Assembly (NCBI GenBank): GCA_902623495.1
Contig: CACNTW010000004.1
Location: 1-64,000 of the forward strand
Direction of reading: 5' to 3'
Origin: an uncultured Pelagibacteraceae bacterium
GTDB lineage: Bacteria > Pseudomonadota > Alphaproteobacteria > Pelagibacterales > Pelagibacteraceae
DNA length: 64,000 nucleotides
Shown here: positions 60,693 through 64,000 of the stretch, in pieces
Numbering within the stretch: position 1 is the first letter of the stretch
How the letters are laid out: the number at the start of each line of letters is the position of its first letter
Program-made: the position numbers and the translations under genes
The notes under the pieces: model-generated
The model's database searches: none
Told to the model about the DNA's origin: nothing
What the model saw: only the letters and a program-made list of their open reading frames with translations

Positions 60693-60997
60693 GTTCATTC
60701 GATGAAAGAAAAAAAGGTTTTGAAAAAAAATTTGCTCATGATGAGGAAAAACAATTTAAAATTAATGCAAGAAAAAATAAATATTTAGGGGAGTGGGCCT
60801 CACAAATTCTTGGATATGATGAAGAAAAAAAAAATCAATATATTCAAGATGTAATTAAAGCAGATTTTGCTGAGGCAGGTGATGAAGATGTGTATAGAAA
60901 GCTTTATGGAGATTTAAAAGATAAAAATATATCCGAAGATCAAATTAGAAAAAAAATGCTAGAATGCAATGAAAAAGCAACTACTGAAGTTAGTTAG
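60689..60997 (+). CDS. DUF1476 protein, ATP synthase zeta-type inhibitor subunit
   Basis: A 102-aa helical protein matching the alphaproteobacterial zeta subunit/DUF1476 family: FDERKKGFEKKFAHDEEKQFKINARKNKYLGEWASQILG at the N-terminus, then YIQDVIKADFAEAGDEDVYRKLYGDL. In Paracoccus the zeta subunit binds F1 and blocks ATP hydrolysis. Here it is far from atpHAGDC (33 kb apart) and lies between the VanZ-like gene (4-bp overlap) and the thermonuclease-like gene (29-bp overlap). The inhibitory N-terminus is present, but I cannot judge its potency. Confidence 0.9.
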   Translation: MSSFDERKKGFEKKFAHDEEKQFKINARKNKYLGEWASQILGYDEEKKNQYIQDVIKADFAEAGDEDVYRKLYGDLKDKNISEDQIRKKMLECNEKATTEVS

Positions 60998-61481
60998 TTT
61001 TCTATTTTTATTTACATTTGCAGCAACTAATTACTTACTATCAGAAACAATCCTAATTTCAGATAAGATTAAAATAATTGATGGTGATACAATTTTATTA
61101 GATAATAAAAAAATTCGTTTTTCAGGTATAGATGCTCCAGAAACTAAATTTAAAGGGAAGCAACAGTTTTGCCTAAAAAATAAAAAAAAAATTAATTGTG
61201 GAAAAATTTCAAAAAATTCTCTTTCAGAAAAAATTATAAATAAAAAATTAAAATGTCTAATCGAGCCACAAAAGGACTATTTTGGTAGGTATTTAGGTGA
61301 GTGTTTTATAAATAATGAAAGTGTTTCAGCTTACATGGTAAGAAATGGATTAGCCTTCGACTATCCAAAATATTCGAAAAAAAAATATTCTAAAGATCAA
61401 ATTTATGCAAAAAACAATAAGTTAGGTTTATGGAGTATGGAATTTGATTACCCATGGATATGGAGAAAAAATAATAGATAA
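60969..61481 (+). CDS. Exported thermonuclease-like (SNase) protein
   Basis: 170 aa with an N-terminal signal peptide (MKKQLLKLVSFLFLFTFAATNYLLS) followed by a staphylococcal-nuclease-fold domain. Seen: DKIKIIDGDTILLDNKKIRFSGIDAPET (calcium-site Asp and active-site region), KCLIEPQKDYFGRYLGECFINNESVSAYMVRNGLAF, and a C-terminal GLWSMEFDYPWIWR, common in the proteobacterial family. It would cut DNA or RNA in the periplasm or outside the cell. The first 29 bases overlap the DUF1476 gene. Confidence 0.85.
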   Translation: MKKQLLKLVSFLFLFTFAATNYLLSETILISDKIKIIDGDTILLDNKKIRFSGIDAPETKFKGKQQFCLKNKKKINCGKISKNSLSEKIINKKLKCLIEPQKDYFGRYLGECFINNESVSAYMVRNGLAFDYPKYSKKKYSKDQIYAKNNKLGLWSMEFDYPWIWRKNNR

Positions 61482-61494
61482 TTTATATTAAACT

Positions 61495-62094
61495 GTGATT
61501 CTTTTTAGAAAGTATTTTTTATTTTTTGGTCTATTATTTTTAACTGCTTGCTCATCGATACCACAAAATACAGCAGATGGCTGTTCAATATTTTCTGAGA
61601 GATATCTTTGGTATAAACACGCGAAAAAAACTGAAAAAAAGTGGGGAACACCAATTAACTTACAATTAGCAATAATAAAAATGGAATCTGATTTTGACTG
61701 GCTCGCTAAGCCCGCACGTCAAAAATTATTTAAAGTTATACCTTATAAAAGACCTTCAAGTTCATTTGGATACTCACAAGCTATTAAAGGTACTTGGAAA
61801 CAATATAAAGATGAGACTGGAAATAAATATGCTTTAAGATCTAGATTTAAAGATAGTGTTGATTTTATTGGCTGGTATACAAACAAAACGGAAAAAATTT
61901 TAAAGGTTTCAAAAAAAGATGCTTTCAGACAATATATTGCTTATCATGAAGGCTGGGGAAATTATAAAAATTATAAAAACAATCAGAAAGTTATAGTATT
62001 GGCAAAAAAAGTAGAGGGTTATTCAAACAAATTCAAGAAGCAGCTTAATAAATGTAGTAAATCTTTGACTACTAGAAAATATATTATTTTTTAA
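61495..62094 (+). CDS. Lytic-transglycosylase-like lipoprotein
   Basis: 199 aa, GTG start (MILFRKYFLFFGLLFLTACSS). The lipobox LTAC puts the lipidated cysteine at residue 19, so it is an envelope lipoprotein. The core has an SLT-type pattern: NLQLAIIKMESDFDW with the probable catalytic Glu, SSFGYSQAIKGTWKQYKDETG, and QYIAYHEGWGNYKNY. It probably cleaves peptidoglycan glycan strands; the exact clan is uncertain. It follows the SNase gene by 13 bp and overlaps the convergent RND transporter gene by 11 bp. Confidence 0.75.
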   Translation: MILFRKYFLFFGLLFLTACSSIPQNTADGCSIFSERYLWYKHAKKTEKKWGTPINLQLAIIKMESDFDWLAKPARQKLFKVIPYKRPSSSFGYSQAIKGTWKQYKDETGNKYALRSRFKDSVDFIGWYTNKTEKILKVSKKDAFRQYIAYHEGWGNYKNYKNNQKVIVLAKKVEGYSNKFKKQLNKCSKSLTTRKYIIF

Positions 62095-64000
62095 TCAGCT
62101 GTTTTTCTAGCTCCAGATCTACTGCATCTATTCTCTTTGTATTTTTTGCTAGTGTTAAGTACATAGTTGGCGTCACATATAATGTAAAGAATGTTGAAAT
62201 AATCATTCCACCAAAGATTGTTGATCCAACTGCTAATCTAGACGCCTCACCTGCGCCTGGACCTATGTTACCTACTATAAGAGGTAACATTGCAATCATG
62301 GTACTTAATGAAGTCATTATGATTGGTCTTATTCTTAATTTGCAAGCTTCCATCAATGCTTCCTCAATTTTTGCACCTGTTGTTCGAATTTGATTAGTAT
62401 AGTCGACGATTAAAATACTATTTTTAGTGGATATACCGATTAATATAATCAAGGCGATTTGTGAAAATATATTTATCGAACTATTTAGAAATAAAATGAA
62501 TACAAGGCCTCCAAAAACTGCAAGAGGTACAGTCAATATTATAATAAAAGGATGGACAAACGAGTTAAAAGTAGCAGCCATTACTAAATATGCAGTTATT
62601 AATGCTAAAGCGAAAATAAGAAATATTTCGTTACTAGTCTCTTTTAGTTCTTCGGACTTACCTTTCCAAGTTATTTGATTTTGAGGAGCAACTCTCAACA
62701 TTACGTCTTCTAAATATTTTATAGCTTCAGACAATGTGTATTCTTCAGATAAAGCTGCCGATATAGTTACTGCTCGTTGTCTATTATATCTAGGTAATGA
62801 TTCAGCAGTTCCTTTCTCTTCAAATTCTACCAAACTTGCAACAGATACTAATTTTCCAGTAGTTTCAGATCTTACAAAAATCTTTGATAAGCCATCTTTA
62901 TCTCGTCTATCTGCTAAATATTGCTGAAGAATTATGGGATATTCTCTTCCTTCTTTATTATATGTTGTAACCCTCTTTCCACCGTATAATGTTTCGAGAG
63001 TTCTACCAATATTTTCTATTGACACTCCTAAATCATTTGCTCTATTTTTGTTAGTAATTAATTTTACCTCAGGTTTATTTTTTGTGTAATCACTTTCAAT
63101 TCTAAACATATTTCTATTTCTTCTTAGTTCTCTTAAAACTTGACTTTGAATTTGTTCTAACTCTTCATAACTTGTTCCATAAATCACCATTTGAACTGGT
63201 TTATTATAGCTAGAAACTCTTATAGATTGAGGTGATATAGGAAACGCAAACGTTTCAGGCACACTAACAACTTGTCCAATAGCTTCTCTTAAAACAACTT
63301 GTGTACTCTTTTCTCTATTTTTCCATTCATCTAAAAGTGCAATTATAATAAAGGTATTATATGAAGTTGCGGACTTACCAAAACCAGGTACCCTCATAAT
63401 TAATCTTTGGTAAGGGCTGTCTTCTGCTTGTAACAATTTTAATATTCTTCCCTCAATTATTTGGGCTTTTTCTTGTGTGTACTCGAATGAACTTCCTTCA
63501 TCTGTAGAACCAATTATTAAATAAGCCCCTCTATCTTCTAATGGTATCAATTCTTTTTTTGTGAAATTAAATAAATAAATAGATGCTGCAATTAATAAAA
63601 TTATAAATATTGAAATTGTTTTCTGTTTATTAATCCAAAATTTTAAGGTGTCGGCATAAAATTCTGTAAAAGATTTAAATCCATTATTGAATTTTTTTAC
63701 AAAAAAATTAATTTTTTCTTTTTTATTTAAAAACTTACTTCCTAACATTGGTGAAAGTGTTAAAGCCACAAATGAAGAAACAACTATTGAGAAAGATAGT
63801 GCTATTGCAGTTTCTTTAAACAAGGTACCAGCTATTCCCTCAATAAAAATTAAAGGTAAAAAAACTGCAACTAAAATTAAAGTTGTAGCTATTATCGCAA
63901 ATGTTATTTGTCTTGAGCCTTTATAAGCAGCTACAAGCGGCGTTTCTCCTTTTTCAATTCTTGTATAAATTGCATCTGTCATTATTACAGAATCATCAGT
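62084..64000 (-). CDS. RND-family efflux transporter (AcrB-like), N-terminal part outside window
   Basis: The frame stays open to the right edge: upstream of the track's ATG it reads TDDSVI, which is the TM4 DD proton-relay motif of RND pumps. So the first roughly 400 residues lie outside the window. Seen: KGSRQITFAIIATTLILVAVFLPLIFIEGIAGTLF (TM5-6 region), a second periplasmic domain (FTKKELIPLEDRGAYLI), then the C-terminal helices with VPLAVFGGLVFI, IGISTKNSILIVDY and RLRPIIMTSLSTMIAMLPL-type sequence. No membrane-fusion or outer-membrane partner is in the window. The substrate is unknown. Confidence 0.92.
   Translation of the reverse strand, partial: TDDSVIMTDAIYTRIEKGETPLVAAYKGSRQITFAIIATTLILVAVFLPLIFIEGIAGTLFKETAIALSFSIVVSSFVALTLSPMLGSKFLNKKEKINFFVKKFNNGFKSFTEFYADTLKFWINKQKTISIFIILLIAASIYLFNFTKKELIPLEDRGAYLIIGSTDEGSSFEYTQEKAQIIEGRILKLLQAEDSPYQRLIMRVPGFGKSATSYNTFIIIALLDEWKNREKSTQVVLREAIGQVVSVPETFAFPISPQSIRVSSYNKPVQMVIYGTSYEELEQIQSQVLRELRRNRNMFRIESDYTKNKPEVKLITNKNRANDLGVSIENIGRTLETLYGGKRVTTYNKEGREYPIILQQYLADRRDKDGLSKIFVRSETTGKLVSVASLVEFEEKGTAESLPRYNRQRAVTISAALSEEYTLSEAIKYLEDVMLRVAPQNQITWKGKSEELKETSNEIFLIFALALITAYLVMAATFNSFVHPFIIILTVPLAVFGGLVFILFLNSSINIFSQIALIILIGISTKNSILIVDYTNQIRTTGAKIEEALMEACKLRIRPIIMTSLSTMIAMLPLIVGNIGPGAGEASRLAVGSTIFGGMIISTFFTLYVTPTMYLTLAKNTKRIDAVDLELEKQLIKK

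Overview
The window is a gene-dense, strongly AT-rich stretch of an alphaproteobacterial chromosome. It is almost certainly from a SAR11-clade (Candidatus Pelagibacter-like) marine bacterium. The evidence is a close DmdA (DMSP demethylase) with dmdB and dmdC beside it, the alphaproteobacterial order sdhCDAB / mdh-sucCDAB-lpd, a class I lysyl-tRNA synthetase, a DUF1476 (ATP synthase zeta-type) protein, a SAM-II riboswitch on metX, Lys/Ile/Asn-rich proteins, and very small or negative intergenic distances. I see no rRNA, tRNA, CRISPR array, insertion sequence, prophage or clearly broken gene. No gene-free stretch exceeds 300 bases; the longest is about 240 bases, between lpd and the substrate-binding protein gene.

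Layout. (1) About 1-18.8 kb, all on +: dmdC (cut by the left edge), dmdB, dmdA, asd, sdhCDAB, mmsA, mdh, sucCD, sucAB, lpd. This is a DMSP-demethylation cluster run into most of the lower TCA cycle. (2) 18.8-20.5 kb: an orphan PotD-type substrate-binding protein with a C-terminal SHOCT-like tail. Its promoter carries regularly phased heptamer repeats, and a related repeat lies downstream. (3) 20.5-27.4 kb, +: priA, then the F1 ATP synthase genes atpHAGDC. (4) 27.4-36.4 kb, -: two transcription blocks. metX-metW-gloB sits behind a SAM-II riboswitch; rplU-rpmA-obgE-proB-proA-nadD-rsfS-ctpA-rppH has its own promoter. (5) 36.5-38.5 kb, +: hisC-tyrC. (6) 38.5-42.1 kb, -: trkH-ampG-NlpC/P60. (7) 42.2-45.6 kb, +: lysS-pyrD, then rpmB and a VUT-family transporter. 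(8) 45.6-49.8 kb, -: a tight polyamine operon (ornithine decarboxylase, deoxyhypusine-synthase-like protein, N-carbamoylputrescine amidase, agmatine deiminase). (9) 49.9-59.6 kb: regA/actR (+), bioY (-), polA (+), chvI-chvG (+), ahcY-tsaE-amgK-murU (+). (10) 59.6-64 kb: gpmA (-), a VanZ-like protein, DUF1476, a thermonuclease-like protein and a lytic-transglycosylase-like lipoprotein (+), then an RND efflux transporter (-) cut by the right edge.

How they fit together. The first block links DMSP sulfur/carbon use (DmdA/B/C) to central oxidation. MmsA can also take C3 semialdehydes to acetyl-CoA or propionyl-CoA. AmpG, the NlpC/P60 peptidase, AmgK and MurU together look like a peptidoglycan-recycling route split over two loci. 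MetX/MetW under SAM control and AhcY cover the methionine/SAM cycle. AtpHAGDC plus the DUF1476 protein cover ATP synthase F1 and its likely inhibitor.

The least explained features are: the phased TTG(G/T)TAA array and flanking repeats around the SHOCT-tailed binding protein; an SdhD with neither His nor Cys available to ligate heme; and the decarboxylase/DHS-like/agmatine operon without an arginine decarboxylase. In addition, all six convergent gene junctions have essentially no space for a terminator.
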